A stretch of DNA of 11,070 bases from DATGSF01 sp035302865 (GCA_035302865.1 DATGSF010000009.1:1-11070); one strand, 5' to 3'. Shown: positions 1 to 7,206, counted from the stretch's first letter. Made by a program: numbers and translations. The notes: a model not told the origin generated them from the sequence alone.

Positions 1-892
1 TTGCAATATGACGCATAGCATAAGCAGCAGATCGATCCACTTTAGAAGGATCTTTTCCTGAAAAAGCACCACCACCATGTGCACCCTTACCTCCATAAGT
101 ATCCACAATAATTTTTCTTCCTGTTAAACCCGAATCTCCATGCGGTCCACCTATTTCAAACTTTCCAGTAGGGTTAATTTGATAAATAATATTATCATCA
201 AAGTACTTTGTGTATTCAGGATAGTTTTTCAACACCTGAGGAATTAAAATATTTTTAATATCCTCCTTTATTTTATCTTGTAAATCCTCTGCTTTTAATC
301 CTTCGAATTCAGGATCATGCTGGGTGGAAATTACTATAGTGTGTACTCTTTGCGGTTTGTTTGTAGTAGCATCATATTCAAAAGTAACTTGCGATTTAGC
401 ATCTGGACGTAAATAACACATAGATTTTTTTTCCTTTCTAATAGCTGCTAACTCTTTTAATAATGCATGCGACATATCTAATGGTAAAGGCATATAATGC
501 GGAGTTTCATCACAAGCATAACCAAACATCATACCTTGATCTCCGGCTCCTTGCTTTTCTTTTTCTCCACGATCAACTCCTTGATTTATATCAGCTGATT
601 GTTCATGTAAAGCAGATAAAATCCCACAAGAATCTGCATCAAATTTATAAGCACTTTTTGTGTAACCAATATTTCTAATTACCTCCCTAGCTACTTCTTG
701 AACATCAATATATACATCAGACTTTATTTCACCAGCTAATATTACTTGCCCAGTTGTAACTAAAGTTTCACAAGCTACTTTTGAATCTTTATCGTATGCA
801 ATAAAATGATCCAAAATAGCATCTGAAATCTGATCTGCAATTTTATCTGGATGTCCTTCAGAAACAGATTCTGAAGTAAAAAAATAGTTCAT
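1..892 (-). CDS. metK: S-adenosylmethionine synthetase MetK (C-terminus cut by window edge)
   Basis: MetK joins L-methionine and ATP to make S-adenosylmethionine, the cell's main methyl donor, in the cytoplasm. Translating the reverse strand from the ATG at 892-890 gives 297 residues before the window ends. They begin MNYFFTSESVSEGHPDKIAD, the classic MetK N-terminus, with the active-site GHPDK at residues 13-17. Further on are the GAGDQGMMFGYA loop, which lines the ATP and methionine site, IGGPHGDSGLTGRKIIVDTYGG, and the GGGAFSGKDPSKVDRSAAYA stretch carrying the phosphate-binding lysine and arginine. The family is usually somewhat over 400 residues in this phylum, so about the last quarter lies outside the window. 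The reading frame is intact. The gene sits 32 bp after a small lipoprotein gene on the same strand and may be co-transcribed with it, or use the possible -7 element at 933-940. The identification is near certain. Confidence 0.97.
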   Translation of the reverse strand, partial: MNYFFTSESVSEGHPDKIADQISDAILDHFIAYDKDSKVACETLVTTGQVILAGEIKSDVYIDVQEVAREVIRNIGYTKSAYKFDADSCGILSALHEQSADINQGVDRGEKEKQGAGDQGMMFGYACDETPHYMPLPLDMSHALLKELAAIRKEKKSMCYLRPDAKSQVTFEYDATTNKPQRVHTIVISTQHDPEFEGLKAEDLQDKIKEDIKNILIPQVLKNYPEYTKYFDDNIIYQINPTGKFEIGGPHGDSGLTGRKIIVDTYGGKGAHGGGAFSGKDPSKVDRSAAYAMRHIA

Positions 893-924
893 AGTTCTAT
901 ATTAAATTTATTAAAATTAAAAAA

Positions 925-1437
925 TTATTCGTCAAAATTAGTTGTGTCTATAATAGCCTCACCTTCATTATCTTCCACTTCCAATACCTCATCAATTAAA
1001 GCTTCAGAAGGGAGCATATAAATATCTTCTCCTTCAATAATAGAGATGGTGCTAATATCAACTTTCCATTTAGTTCTTCCATTTCTATCGACATGACTTA
1101 TTAATCGTAATTTATCGAAAGGAAGTTTTTGCGGTTCCGCTTTATAGGTTAATATTATACTTGTATCAGATTCTTTTTGCTGATCAATAACTTTAAATCG
1201 CACCTTTTGTTCTCTAATCTTCTTTTTCTGTTCCGCATCTAAATTTTCAGAATAGTATTCAAATACTTCCAAAAAATCCCATGTGTTTTTTGTAGATAAA
1301 CTTTTAGCTGTTTCATAATCCATTTGACTGTAATGCACTACAAAACCTTCTGCAACTGACTGTGGAGAATTACTATTTTTACAAGCCGATAGGATAATCA
1401 AGCAAAAAAGAAAAACATATATTGATCTATATTGCAT
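925..1437 (-). CDS. small lipoprotein, DUF4878/NTF2-like type
   Basis: This is a 170-residue predicted lipoprotein of unknown function. A short hydrophobic signal (residues about 6-18) ends in the lipobox L16-S-A-C19, so the mature protein should be lipid-anchored through Cys19 to the cell envelope. Residues about 25-62 (SPQSVAEGFVVHYSQMDY, then AKSLSTKNTWDFLEVF) resemble the start of DUF4878-like, NTF2-fold lipoproteins common in Bacteroidota: a helix, a 'YETAK' turn and a second helix. Alternating beta strands follow (about 78-132). The last 35 residues are strongly acidic. Its start lies 9 bp after the stop of the YiiX-like gene, so the two are very probably one transcript; metK follows after 32 bp. 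The family assignment comes from pattern memory and is moderate; the lipoprotein call is strong. Confidence 0.8.
   Translation of the reverse strand: MQYRSIYVFLFCLIILSACKNSNSPQSVAEGFVVHYSQMDYETAKSLSTKNTWDFLEVFEYYSENLDAEQKKKIREQKVRFKVIDQQKESDTSIILTYKAEPQKLPFDKLRLISHVDRNGRTKWKVDISTISIIEGEDIYMLPSEALIDEVLEVEDNEGEAIIDTTNFDE
933..940 (-). promoter_or_regulatory. possible -7 promoter element for metK
   Basis: Reverse-strand TAATTTTG matches the Bacteroidota -7 consensus TAnnTTTG exactly, and would start transcription about 35 nt before metK. It lies inside the last codons of the upstream lipoprotein gene, and I see no TTG at the expected -33 distance. A chance match in this AT-rich sequence is quite possible. 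Confidence 0.3.
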
Positions 1438-1446
1438 ATTTATAAA

Positions 1447-2145
1447 TTATTGTTTATAGATTATTTTACAAACCATTTTTAAACCAGGTTTTTTAAATAA
1501 ATTATCAGTTGCCACAAATTCATAACCTCCTGCTAAAGTGGTTGGAAAAAAATCTTCATCTTCTTTAATAGTAATAAAAGATTTATAAACTAATTCAGTG
1601 CCATAAAAGGCAGAGTCGTTTTTTAAATCAAAATTAGCATCGAAAGGCAATGCATTATTATAGTATTCAACCAACAAACTTTTTAGTTCTTTTTTTTCTT
1701 GAACATTGAGCCCTACTCTATAAACGGCATATGCAGTATTATCAAAAGGACCTACAAAGTTTTGAATACTATCCCTTCTTATAGGCAGATGTGGATGCTC
1801 TTTTGTAGCATTCATATTATACACCATGGGATAGCCATTTTCTATCATTACAATACCAGCATGTGAATAAGATGGATCAATTGTATTAAATTTTTTAAAC
1901 AATTCAGACATTCTATCTGTTCCTGAACGTAAAACTATATCTCCATCCTTAACCAAATGAAGACAAGAATCTGCATGTATTATATTCCACTGATTTTCCG
2001 CTCTAATATGATGTATCGTTTTTTGCACAACAACAGTAGTATCTTCTTTACCCATAGCTTTTAATATGGGTCTTCGAGAAAAAATCAAAACAAAAAATAC
2101 TAAATATCCTATTGTTAGATACGCATATAACCTATGTTTATCCAT
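1447..2145 (-). CDS. YiiX-like permuted papain-fold protein lacking the nucleophilic Cys
   Basis: This is a 232-residue protein with one N-terminal membrane segment (residues about 7-23) and a domain resembling the YiiX/YebB group of permuted NlpC/P60 (papain-like) amidases. The family start is visible at residues 65-84 (VKDGDIVLRSGTDRMSELFK). The catalytic-histidine motif is YSHAGIV (H95). The C-terminal motif is FYGTELVYKSF at 180-190. In active members that motif reads FYCSE or FYCTE, and the cysteine is the nucleophile; here position 182 is glycine (codon GGC, bases 1602-1600, one base from TGC). The other cysteines, C61 and C226, are not in the expected place. The protein is therefore probably a non-catalytic or binding version, with the domain outside the cytoplasm. 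It has its own promoter match at 2169-2200 and is followed 9 bp later by a lipoprotein gene, a likely partner. Confidence 0.85.
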   Translation of the reverse strand: MDKHRLYAYLTIGYLVFFVLIFSRRPILKAMGKEDTTVVVQKTIHHIRAENQWNIIHADSCLHLVKDGDIVLRSGTDRMSELFKKFNTIDPSYSHAGIVMIENGYPMVYNMNATKEHPHLPIRRDSIQNFVGPFDNTAYAVYRVGLNVQEKKELKSLLVEYYNNALPFDANFDLKNDSAFYGTELVYKSFITIKEDEDFFPTTLAGGYEFVATDNLFKKPGLKMVCKIIYKQ

Positions 2146-2168
2146 GCCTAATGTCTCTAAAACAACTT

Positions 2169-2200
2169 CAAAGTTAAATCAAAAAAATTAAAATGAACAA
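2169..2200 (-). promoter_or_regulatory. promoter of the YiiX-like/lipoprotein pair
   Basis: Read on the reverse strand, TTG (2200-2198) is followed by 21 nt and then TAACTTTG (2176-2169). This fits the Bacteroidota promoter pattern of TTG at -33, 17-23 nt spacing and TAnnTTTG at -7. Transcription would begin around 2164, giving a leader of roughly 20 nt before the ATG at 2145. It sits in the 62-bp gap after yqgE, so the downstream genes need not depend on the yqgE promoter. Confidence 0.55.
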
Positions 2201-2207
2201 TTCTTCT

Positions 2208-2822
2208 TTAATTAAGTTGAGGGTGAATGGGCAAAGTGCTAAAATAAGAGAACTCTTTACCTAAAGTATAAATAGCTTGCTTCCATAGATTTTCATAATT
2301 AATAGAGAAAACTAAATCCTTACTATATTCGGTTACAAACCATGAACCCATTTTAATTTCTTCTAATAACTGTCCTTTTTCCCAGCCTGCTGAACCTAAA
2401 AAATACTTTGATCGAGCATTAGGTGCATGGAATTCCAAAAATCTATCATATTCCATACCATTTAAATTTTCATTATTACTTATTCCTAAATAAATATCTT
2501 CTATGATATGTTGCCCTCCCAAAAGGTCTCCTTGATCATGAATGATAAAAAATTCATTCTCTGCAACTGGACCTCCGATTGTAATATGTTTATACGAACT
2601 TTCATTAACTAAAATAGGGTCTCCTGTTGAGGATTTAAGAATTTTTGGTATTTTATTTGGAGGATGATTCAATATAAAACCCATAGTTCCTTCATCATCA
2701 TGGGCTGTAATTAAAACGATAGATCTAAAAAATAAAGGATCTGATATATAGGGCTCTGAAATAAGAATTTTTCCTGTTCCTGGTTCTAAATTCGTTCTTT
2801 TATCTAAATTAAATCTAGGCAT
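2208..2822 (-). CDS. yqgE: YqgE/AlgH family protein
   Basis: This is a 204-residue protein of the YqgE/AlgH (UPF0301) family, whose biochemical role is not settled; AlgH was named for an effect on alginate regulation in Pseudomonas. The family signatures run in order: GKILISEPYISDPLFFRSIV (residues 17-36), the T-MGFILNHP motif (46-54), IGGPVAENEFFIIHD (82-96), a W-containing core around FLGSAGWEKGQLLEEI (141-156), and GSWFV near 159-163. Length is normal for the family and the frame is intact. The protein looks cytosolic, with no signal peptide or membrane segment. It is divergent from the histidine kinase gene; its start codon lies just 3 nt from a perfect 11-bp inverted repeat (2826-2870). 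The gene downstream, 62 bp away, appears to have a separate promoter. Confidence 0.95.
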   Translation of the reverse strand: MPRFNLDKRTNLEPGTGKILISEPYISDPLFFRSIVLITAHDDEGTMGFILNHPPNKIPKILKSSTGDPILVNESSYKHITIGGPVAENEFFIIHDQGDLLGGQHIIEDIYLGISNNENLNGMEYDRFLEFHAPNARSKYFLGSAGWEKGQLLEEIKMGSWFVTEYSKDLVFSINYENLWKQAIYTLGKEFSYFSTLPIHPQLN

Positions 2823-2825
2823 AAA

Positions 2826-2870
2826 TTAGGTTTTTAAAACAATATAATACAGATAATTATAAAAACCTAA
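2826..2870. repeat. perfect 11-bp inverted repeat upstream of yqgE
   Basis: TTAGGTTTTTA (2826-2836) and TAAAAACCTAA (2860-2870) are perfect reverse complements separated by 23 nt. The element lies in the 125-bp gap between divergent yqgE and the histidine kinase gene, ending 3 nt before the yqgE start codon. In a yqgE transcript starting far enough upstream it would fold into a leader hairpin; as DNA it could be an operator. I found no exact TAnnTTTG promoter in this gap for either gene. Confidence 0.6.
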
Positions 2871-2947
2871 AAAGAAAAAACATTTTTAATTTTTTAAAAC
2901 TATTTTCTATTTTTTTCTTACTTTCATTATTTGTACTCCTTTTCATT

Positions 2948-4270
2948 ATGTCAAGCAAAAAGATTTTTAAAAAAAGTAATTTAGTTTATCGCTACTTTCA
3001 TATTGGTTTATTGTTACTCATAGTATTTTTAGTTATAGTCCAAACGGTAACCATAAGACAATTCAATAAAAGTGCAAAGCAAAAACTTAATTCAGGTGTA
3101 GAAAATGCATTTATAGGGATTAAAAATGATTTAAAAATTGAGGTTAGTTTTCTAATAGGTATCAACCCCTCCTCTATTAACTGGGATACCGATGATCCTA
3201 CAACCATAAATATTTTATGGTCAAACATAGAGAAAATCAAACAATCAAAAATTAATAAAATTATTGAAAAAAGATTGTTGGATAATGGTATTACACAAGA
3301 TTTTGAATATAGAATCATTGGGAAGAATTTATTTCAACCCATAAATTCTGCACACTTTAGTTCAAAATTAATACCTGATGCTTATCAAAAAGCACTTACT
3401 TTTGACGGAACTTATACTTTATTTATTTATATAAAAAATAAGGACAAAATCATATCACAAACAACCCTGATCAATATTGTCTTATTATTGATTATTACCA
3501 TTTTAGCAGTTATTTTAATTTCAGCATTATGGATTAGTTTCTCCAGAATTAAAAGTAGTAATGAAACAAAAACTGATTTCATTAATAATATGACACATGA
3601 ATTAAAAACACCCATTTCTACAATATCAATTACAGTTGATTTGCTTCAAAATCCAAAAGTTTTAAATAATAAAGACTTCTTATTAAACTCCATTAATATT
3701 ATTAAATCCGAAAATCAAAGAATGCACCAACAAGTGGAGAAAATCTTAGAAGCAGCTAAATATTATACTACTGAATTAGAATTGGAAAAAGATGCAATAA
3801 ATGTAAATATTCTACTCAAGCGATTTGTGAGAAACTTTAGACATAGATTAGATGGAGAGAATCACGAAATTAGCATTTCATTAAAGGCAGAAAATGATTT
3901 AGTCTTAGTAGATGAGGTGCATTTTGCGAATGTTTTAAATAATCTACTCGACAATGCAGTTAAATATTCTAAACCTGAGTTTACCAAAATCCAAGTTACA
4001 ACGGTGAACCCCGATCCAGATAATATTGAAATTATTATTAAGGATCATGGAATTGGAATGAAAAAAGATGTAAAAAAACAAGTGTTTGATAAGTTTTATA
4101 GAGCACCAACTGGGAGCTTGCATAATGTAAAAGGATTTGGCTTGGGTTTATCCTATGTTAAAACTGTTATTGATGCGCATAATGCTAATATTTCTATTAA
4201 AAGTAAAATAAATATTGGAACAGCCGTACACATAATTTTTCCTTTGGTAAAAGAAAACGACTCTCATTAA
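2948..4270 (+). CDS. membrane sensor histidine kinase, orphan in this window
   Basis: This is a 440-residue inner-membrane sensor kinase that would autophosphorylate on histidine and pass the phosphate to a response regulator. Two membrane segments (about 17-34 and 173-196) bracket a 135-residue extracytoplasmic sensor region that I do not recognise. The dimerisation/phosphoacceptor box is NNMTHELKTPIS with H217. The ATPase domain shows the N box LNNLLDNAVKYS (N335), the G1 box KDHGIGM (D366, G368, G370), the F box FDKFYR (380-385) and the G2 box VKGFGLGLSYVK (394-405), so the kinase core looks complete. No HAMP domain is evident; a short linker joins the second segment to the H box. The next gene is an ArsR-like regulator, not a response regulator, and the gene upstream is divergent, so the partner must be encoded elsewhere. 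The start ATG has membrane-anchor sequence directly after it and is the natural choice. Confidence 0.94.
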   Translation: MSSKKIFKKSNLVYRYFHIGLLLLIVFLVIVQTVTIRQFNKSAKQKLNSGVENAFIGIKNDLKIEVSFLIGINPSSINWDTDDPTTINILWSNIEKIKQSKINKIIEKRLLDNGITQDFEYRIIGKNLFQPINSAHFSSKLIPDAYQKALTFDGTYTLFIYIKNKDKIISQTTLINIVLLLIITILAVILISALWISFSRIKSSNETKTDFINNMTHELKTPISTISITVDLLQNPKVLNNKDFLLNSINIIKSENQRMHQQVEKILEAAKYYTTELELEKDAINVNILLKRFVRNFRHRLDGENHEISISLKAENDLVLVDEVHFANVLNNLLDNAVKYSKPEFTKIQVTTVNPDPDNIEIIIKDHGIGMKKDVKKQVFDKFYRAPTGSLHNVKGFGLGLSYVKTVIDAHNANISIKSKINIGTAVHIIFPLVKENDSH

Positions 4271-4397
4271 AAAACAATAGGATATATAAACAAATAATAC
4301 ACTTTGAAGTAAACAAACTCTTTTTAAGAGGTGTCGTCTTATTTGAAAAATTCCTTATAATAACTTTCGATTAACGGATTTTTTTTACAAAAAAGGA

Positions 4398-4426
4398 TTT
4401 AATATATTAAAATTTCACTATCTTTG
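4398..4426 (+). promoter_or_regulatory. promoter of the ArsR-like regulator gene
   Basis: TATCTTTG at 4419-4426 is an exact TAnnTTTG -7 element. A weak -33 candidate (TTT at 4398-4400) lies 18 nt upstream. It would give a leader of about 40 nt before the ATG at 4469. This is the only signal I can support in the 198-bp gap 4271-4468, the longest gene-free stretch in the window; I see no terminator for the histidine kinase gene there. Confidence 0.5.
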
Positions 4427-4468
4427 CTAGGAACTAATTATTATTAATCATATAAACTATTAATTAAA

Positions 4469-4816
4469 ATGTCAGTACACAGTATCGAAATTACTAGAGA
4501 CAATGGCGAGGTAATCACTTTAGATTACATTAAAACAAAATCTGCTGCAATGATTTTACGTGCAGTTAATCACAAGTTACGTCAACAAATCATTAAACTA
4601 TTAGAAGAAAATAAAAGAATGAACGTAACTGATATCTATGTTAAAATGAGGTTAGAACAATCCGTTGCTTCACAACATTTAGCAATATTAAGAAGAGCTA
4701 AGGTAGTAATTACTGAAAGAGATGGTAAGTTTATCCACTATCGTTTAAATCATGATAAAATTGCCTTAATTTCTCAGTTTGTTGATGACTTGTTGAATGA
4801 AGAAGAAGGTGAGTAA
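4469..4816 (+). CDS. ArsR-type winged-helix transcriptional regulator without metal-site cysteines
   Basis: This is a 115-residue cytosolic DNA-binding protein. Helices at about 24-48 (the ILRAVNHKLRQQIIKLLEE pattern, typical of the start of an ArsR domain) lead into a helix-turn-helix. The recognition helix is about 64-75 (EQSVASQHLAILRR; the S-QHL-L pattern is characteristic) and the beta wing is 78-92 (KVVITERDGKFIHYRL). ArsR/SmtB metal sensors usually carry cysteines in the ELCVCD region, but this protein has no cysteine at all, so metal sensing through thiols is excluded. An N-terminal extension of about 20 residues precedes the fold. It probably acts as a dimeric repressor or activator with another signal. 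It has its own promoter (4398-4426) and a strong terminator directly after the gene, so it appears to be a single-gene unit. Its targets cannot be read from the window. Confidence 0.9.
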   Translation: MSVHSIEITRDNGEVITLDYIKTKSAAMILRAVNHKLRQQIIKLLEENKRMNVTDIYVKMRLEQSVASQHLAILRRAKVVITERDGKFIHYRLNHDKIALISQFVDDLLNEEEGE

Positions 4817-4828
4817 TTAAAATTTATT

Positions 4829-4860
4829 AAAAGGTGAGATTTAAATTTATCTCACCTTTT
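4829..4860. terminator. bidirectional hairpin terminator
   Basis: AAAAGGTGAGAT (4829-4840), an 8-nt loop and ATCTCACCTTTT (4849-4860) form a perfect 12-bp stem. On the plus strand the T run continues to 4863, giving a standard intrinsic terminator 12 nt after the regulator's stop codon. On the minus strand the hairpin starts 2 nt after the cardiolipin synthase stop and is followed by a T-rich stretch, so it probably ends both convergent transcripts. Confidence 0.88.
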
Positions 4861-4861
4861 T

Positions 4862-6334
4862 TTATAATAAAGGAGCTAATAACCTACACATAGATTCTAA
4901 AAAACGCTTTATAATCGGTCTTTTTTTCCAGGTCGAGAAATCCACTTTTTCACTATTTTTTAAATCTTTCTCAAATTGTTCTGCCATAAGCTCACCAAGA
5001 GCTGAATCTAATAACCACCCAGATATTTCAAAATTTATATAAAAACTTCGAATATCTAAATTTAATGTTCCTATAGATATTAATTTATCATCAATCAATA
5101 CAAGTTTTGCATGCATAAAACCTTTGGTATATCTATATATTTCAACACCTCTCTGTAATAATGGTTTATAAAAAGAAGAGGATGCCCATTGCACTATTTT
5201 GGAATCTCCTTTATAGGGAACTATCATTTGAACCTTAATTCCTCTTGCAGAGGCTAAATTTAAAGCTCTAATTAGAGATTCCTCTGGTATAAAATACGGT
5301 GTACATATTTTCACAGATTTTTTAGCATTATAAATAGCTAACAATAAAGATTCTAAACCAAAAGGTGTATGAGAACTTGGATCACTCCAGCTAAAACCAA
5401 TAATACTATTCCCTTTATTATTTTTTGTAAAATTATGTAGGAATTTATCTTTATCAGGTTTTTCGAAATTTTTCCCTTCCACAAAATTCCAAGTATTCCA
5501 AAACTGCAGCTCTAAATTAAAAACACTATTCCCTTCAAATCGAAAAGCAGTATCTCTCCAATACAATGCATCATCGGCTTGATTAATATATTTTTCACTG
5601 ATATTTATTCCACCAACATAAGCTATATCACCATCGATGATTGCTATTTTCCTGTGATTTCTAAAGTTATTATTGGAAAAAGAAGAAAAACGTATTGGTA
5701 AAAATACGGCCACTTCCATTCCAAATGAACGAAGCTTCTCAAGAAATTTCTTTTTTGGATTAGAACCAAAACCATCTAAAATAACTCTGACTTTCACTCC
5801 CTGTTCTATCCTTTCTTTTAATAATTTAAAAAGTTTCTGAGTTAAAAAATCATTATCAATAATATAATATTCTAAGTGTATATAACTCTTTGCACATTTT
5901 ATATCCTTAAATAATGATTCAAATTTATCATTTCCATTATGAAAAACCTTAACTTCATTTCCAGAAAATGAATAAGATTGTTTTTCTAAATACAAATATT
6001 CAAAATTGCTTTTATACATAGGATACGATTTAAGTGCTGAATACATATCTTTTAAAAGAAAATTTTCATCAACATCAGAATCACTAAAAAAAAGCGTATG
6101 TTTCTCATGATTTTTATTTTTTAATCTTAAATTTTCAGAAAATCTTCTTCCAAAAAACATATAAAACAGAAGACCTATTATAGGAACAAAAACGATTAAC
6201 AAAAGCCATGCAACAGTTTTTGTTGGGTTTCTATTCTCTATTAATAACATAAAAATAATTCCACCATAAATTATTAAAACAGGTAGCCAATACCATTCTA
6301 ATATATAAGAAGAAATAATTTCAATATAGATCAT
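4862..6334 (-). CDS. cls: cardiolipin synthase (phospholipase D superfamily)
   Basis: This is a 490-residue membrane phospholipase-D-superfamily enzyme. Bacterial cardiolipin synthases of this type join two phosphatidylglycerols into cardiolipin with release of glycerol. Two N-terminal membrane segments (about 13-33 and 40-62) match the PLDc_N region, including the ENRNPTKTVAWLLLI pattern. Two catalytic HKD motifs follow: HRKIAIID (H227, K229, D234), followed by GGINI, and HAKLVLID (H408, K410, D415), followed by IGTLNLDIRSF. Both motifs and their downstream Asn and Gly residues are intact, and the length is normal. The region before motif 1 (LEYYIIDND, 154-162) is also typical. The start ATG at 6334 begins directly before the hydrophobic anchor. 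The gene is divergent from the NYN-LOTUS gene across 65 bp and converges with the ArsR-type gene onto a shared terminator. Substrate specificity is inferred from the family. Confidence 0.93.
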   Translation of the reverse strand: MIYIEIISSYILEWYWLPVLIIYGGIIFMLLIENRNPTKTVAWLLLIVFVPIIGLLFYMFFGRRFSENLRLKNKNHEKHTLFFSDSDVDENFLLKDMYSALKSYPMYKSNFEYLYLEKQSYSFSGNEVKVFHNGNDKFESLFKDIKCAKSYIHLEYYIIDNDFLTQKLFKLLKERIEQGVKVRVILDGFGSNPKKKFLEKLRSFGMEVAVFLPIRFSSFSNNNFRNHRKIAIIDGDIAYVGGINISEKYINQADDALYWRDTAFRFEGNSVFNLELQFWNTWNFVEGKNFEKPDKDKFLHNFTKNNKGNSIIGFSWSDPSSHTPFGLESLLLAIYNAKKSVKICTPYFIPEESLIRALNLASARGIKVQMIVPYKGDSKIVQWASSSFYKPLLQRGVEIYRYTKGFMHAKLVLIDDKLISIGTLNLDIRSFYINFEISGWLLDSALGELMAEQFEKDLKNSEKVDFSTWKKRPIIKRFLESMCRLLAPLL

Positions 6335-6399
6335 AGAATATGATGTTAAATTGTGAATTTTTATTAAATTTAGCTAAATATATTAATCATTAAAACTTT

Positions 6400-7182
6400 A
6401 TGAATAAAAAAGAAAACAAAAGATTAGCTATTCTTATAGATGCTGACAATGTCCCTCCCAAAAATGTTCATTTAATGATAGAAGAAATCGCAAAATATGG
6501 AACTCCTACTTTTAAAAGAATATATGGTGATTGGACAAAGCCACAATTAAATCCTTGGAAAGAAACTCTACTAGAAAATAGTATTATCCCCATACAACAA
6601 TACAGTTATACCAAAGGAAAAAACGCAACTGATAGTGCTATGATTATTGATGCAATGGATATATTATATTCAGGAAATGTGGATGGGTTTTGCATAGTAT
6701 CCAGCGATAGTGACTTCACAAGATTGGCATCACGCCTGCGAGAGGCTGGAATGCTCGTAATTGGAATGGGAGAAAAGAAAACATTACCTGCATTTATCTC
6801 TGCCTGCGAAAAGTTTATTTATTTAGAAATTCTCGATGAAGTGGGAGAAGAGGAGGAAAACGAAAATGGAGATAAAAAGAATAAAGATAAAACATCAAAA
6901 GATAGAAAATCAATCAATAAGAAAGGCAGTCTCAAAAAAATAGACAAAACCTTGGAAAGAATGATTATCAATACCATTCATGACTTAGAAGATACAGATG
7001 GTTGGGTGTATTTAGGGGACTTAGGCAATTTATTAATTAAAAAATATCCTGACTTTGATCCAAGAAATTATGGAGTTCATAAATTAAAATCTTTATTAAA
7101 AAAACTGGATTCTTTGGAAATATTAGAACAAGACGCTGGAGTGAAAAACATTAAACATGTATATGTAAAGGTGAAAAATTAA
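6400..7182 (+). CDS. NYN-domain putative RNase fused to a LOTUS/OST-HTH domain
   Basis: This is a 260-residue cytosolic protein of two domains. Residues about 7-146 form a NYN (LabA/DUF88, PIN-like) nuclease fold: LAILIDADNVPP with D14 and D16, KNATDSAMIIDAMDIL with D78, and FCIVSSDSDFTRLA with D103 and D105. These acidic residues are those that bind metal in PIN-like RNases, so it looks catalytically competent. A highly charged linker (about 147-185) of Glu/Asp then Lys runs leads to a C-terminal OST-HTH/LOTUS domain (about 186-258, GWVYLGDLGNLLIKKYPDF and YGVHKLKSLLKKL). LOTUS domains are known to bind RNA, including G-rich or quadruplex RNA. The natural inference is a protein that cuts or handles specific RNAs; the substrate is unknown. 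It is divergent from the cardiolipin synthase gene. A near-match to the -7 element (TAAATTTA, 6365-6372) lies 27 nt before the start. Confidence 0.93.
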   Translation: MNKKENKRLAILIDADNVPPKNVHLMIEEIAKYGTPTFKRIYGDWTKPQLNPWKETLLENSIIPIQQYSYTKGKNATDSAMIIDAMDILYSGNVDGFCIVSSDSDFTRLASRLREAGMLVIGMGEKKTLPAFISACEKFIYLEILDEVGEEEENENGDKKNKDKTSKDRKSINKKGSLKKIDKTLERMIINTIHDLEDTDGWVYLGDLGNLLIKKYPDFDPRNYGVHKLKSLLKKLDSLEILEQDAGVKNIKHVYVKVKN

Positions 7183-7206
7183 AGGTTATTTTGTAATTAT
7201 AATCAG

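Noticed and set aside
463..678. Open frame of 71 codons on the plus strand
   Set aside because: It lies wholly antisense within metK, has no recognisable protein pattern and no promoter.
2998..3615. Two reverse-strand open frames (2998-3318 and 3427-3615)
   Set aside because: Both are antisense to the membrane-spanning and sensor parts of the histidine kinase gene; their hydrophobic look is a by-product of the opposite strand.
4318..4330. Small hairpin CTCTT-TTT-AAGAG after the histidine kinase gene as a terminator
   Set aside because: The stem is only 5 bp, the loop 3 nt and no T tract follows, so it is likely chance.
6351..6372. TTG and TAAATTTA as a promoter for the NYN-LOTUS gene
   Set aside because: The spacing between the two parts is 11 nt and the -7 element lacks the final G, so it is too weak to list as a separate feature.
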